From Novosphingobium sp. UBA1948 (lineage in GTDB: Bacteria > Pseudomonadota > Alphaproteobacteria > Sphingomonadales > Sphingomonadaceae), in contig DDES01000102.1 of NCBI GenBank assembly GCA_002336765.1, forward strand, positions 1 through 6,031: DNA of 6,031 nucleotides. The letters are read 5' to 3'. Of the stretch, positions 4,958 to 6,031 are shown piece after piece; the stretch's first letter is position 1; every line of letters begins with the position of its first letter. A program made the position numbers and the translations under genes. Below the pieces are notes generated by a model. It saw only the letters and a list, made by a program, of their open reading frames with translations. It searched no databases and was not told the DNA's origin.

Positions 4958-5773
4958 TCAGGCCATATGCGACAGCGCATAAAGCGCGGCCAGACCGGCG
5001 ATAATGCGATAGACCGCAAAGGGCGCAAAGCCGTGGCGGCTGATATAGGCGACAAAGCCCTTGATCACCACCAGCGCCACCACGAAGCTCACCAGCGAGC
5101 CCACCGCGATTTCCGGCAGCCCCACCGGCGAGGCGCCGCTGGCCAGCTCATGGCGGTTGTCCCACACCTGTTTGGCGGTGGCGCCCAGCATGGTGGGAAT
5201 GGCGAGGAAGAAGCTGAACTCCGCCGCCGTGCGGCGGTTGATGCCCATGCTGAGGCCGCCCATGATCGTGGCCCCCGAACGCGACACGCCGGGGAACATG
5301 GCCAGACATTGCATCAGGCCGATACCAAAGGATTTGGTCCACGACACCTCGCCCACGCCCTGATATTTGCCCGGCTTGGCCAGCCACTCGATCACCAGAA
5401 TGGCAACGCCCCCGATCACCAGCGCCCATGCCACGCCCACCGGATTTTCCAGCGCCGCGTCGATCTTCTTTTTCAGCAATACGCCCAGCACCGCCGAAGG
5501 CAAAAAGGCCACCGCCACATTGCGGATAAAGCCGATCGCCGCGGGTTCCCGCTTCAGCGCGCCCTCGATCACCGCCCAGAAGGTGCGCCAATAGAGCACC
5601 ACCACCGCCATGATCGCGGGCAGCTGGATCACGATGTTGAACACCTCCCACTGCTTCTCGTCATAGCCGAAGAATTTGGTGGCCAGCACCAGATGGCCGG
5701 TGGAGGACACCGGCAGGAATTCGGTCAATCCTTCGACAATGCCGAGCAGAACGGCGGTCAGCAGCAGGGGCAT
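4958..5773 (-). CDS. uppP: undecaprenyl-diphosphate phosphatase
   Basis: UppP (BacA) is an inner-membrane enzyme that removes one phosphate from undecaprenyl diphosphate, recycling the lipid carrier for peptidoglycan and other wall polymers; overproduction gives bacitracin resistance in other bacteria. The 271-residue protein is of normal family length and strongly hydrophobic. Both signature regions are intact: the Glu-rich motif with Glu14 and Glu18 followed by FLPVSSTGHL (19-28, including Ser23 and His27), and PGVSRSGAT at 161-169 with the key Arg165. The ATG at 5773 has an AAGGA ribosome site about eight bases upstream. That site starts immediately after the stop of the preceding ABC-exporter gene, only 12 bases away, so the two are probably one operon. 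Confidence 0.97.
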   Translation of the reverse strand: MPLLLTAVLLGIVEGLTEFLPVSSTGHLVLATKFFGYDEKQWEVFNIVIQLPAIMAVVVLYWRTFWAVIEGALKREPAAIGFIRNVAVAFLPSAVLGVLLKKKIDAALENPVGVAWALVIGGVAILVIEWLAKPGKYQGVGEVSWTKSFGIGLMQCLAMFPGVSRSGATIMGGLSMGINRRTAAEFSFFLAIPTMLGATAKQVWDNRHELASGASPVGLPEIAVGSLVSFVVALVVIKGFVAYISRHGFAPFAVYRIIAGLAALYALSHMA

Positions 5774-5785
5774 GGGGGAAGTCCT

Positions 5786-6031
5786 TTACGCTTCGGCGCC
5801 AAAACGGGTTTCGTCGAATTGCAGACTGGCCAGGCGGGCATAAAGGCCGCCCGCGCGGGTCAGTTCGTCATGCTTGCCCACCTCGACGATCCGGCCGCCG
5901 TCCATCACCACGATACGGTCCGCCTGACGCACGGTGGCAAGGCGATGGGCGATCACCAACGTGGTGCGGCCTTCCATCAGGTGCTCCAGCGCATCCTGCA
6001 CCAGTCGCTCGCTCTCGGCGTCGAGCGCGCT
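5786..6031 (-). CDS. ABC exporter ATP-binding subunit/domain, C-terminal end (partial)
   Basis: The frame is open from the right edge to a TAA at 5788-5786, giving the last 81 residues. It begins with the D-loop SALD, which normally follows Walker B; Walker A, the signature motif and Walker B are outside the window. The switch histidine is His29 in VIAHRLATV, followed by ADRIVVMDGGRIVEVGKHDEL, cut here as ADRIVVMDGG and RIVEVGKHDEL, typical of fused exporters of the MsbA/half-transporter type. The C-terminus (FDETRFGAEA) is a short tail after the nucleotide-binding domain. The substrate cannot be told from this part; closeness to uppP makes a lipid or envelope substrate plausible but unproven. 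Confidence 0.9.
   Translation of the reverse strand, partial: SALDAESERLVQDALEHLMEGRTTLVIAHRLATVRQADRIVVMDGGRIVEVGKHDELTRAGGLYARLASLQFDETRFGAEA

Noticed and set aside
4420..5004. 194-aa open frame on the + strand across rpmG, the small membrane gene and the end of uppP
   Set aside because: It is Pro/Arg-rich, has no family resemblance and overlaps three better supported genes on the opposite strand.
1..6031. CRISPR array, phage, transposon or defence system
   Set aside because: No regularly spaced repeats, integrase, transposase, nuclease-methylase pair or other defence genes are visible; all confident genes are housekeeping or envelope functions.

Overview
The window looks like an ordinary stretch of chromosome from a GC-rich alphaproteobacterium, most likely a member of the Sphingomonadales (Novosphingobium- or Sphingomonas-like). 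This rests on the alphaproteobacterial form of ribosomal protein L33, the style of the LolA and beta-helix proteins, the strong GC bias at third codon positions, and an intergenic GCCTCCGGCGG-type repeat. The taxon is inferred from recognition and was not tested by a search.

Layout. On the + strand, positions 1-1192 hold the 3' end of a short-form RecQ-family helicase, followed 10 bases later by a secreted right-handed beta-helix protein. A 246-base convergent gap (1193-1438) holds two perfect 9-bp hairpins and two copies of an 11-mer. All remaining genes are on the - strand. Read in transcription order from the right edge they are: the C-terminus of an ABC exporter ATPase; uppP (undecaprenyl-diphosphate phosphatase); a 91-aa, three-helix membrane protein; rpmG (L33, 55 aa, previously easy to miss because of its size); lolA; a 317-base gap with two intrinsic terminators; xthA (exodeoxyribonuclease III); and ribA (GTP cyclohydrolase II).

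How the genes relate. The ABC exporter and uppP are 12 bases apart and look co-transcribed; both concern lipid-linked envelope metabolism, and lolA adds lipoprotein traffic. xthA and ribA share one base between stop and start (TAATG) and are probably translationally coupled, joining DNA repair to riboflavin synthesis. The RibA protein carries a ~180-residue N-terminal extension that looks like a worn-down RibB (DHBP synthase) domain lacking its catalytic motif.

The most interesting non-coding signal is in 3312-3457 on the - strand. A good intrinsic terminator with a six-T tract lies between the lolA terminator and the xthA start, so something short should be transcribed between them: either a stand-alone structured small RNA of roughly 135 nt or an attenuated leader for xthA-ribA. 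I found no CRISPR array, tRNA, rRNA, insertion sequence, phage gene or defence system; the rest is housekeeping.
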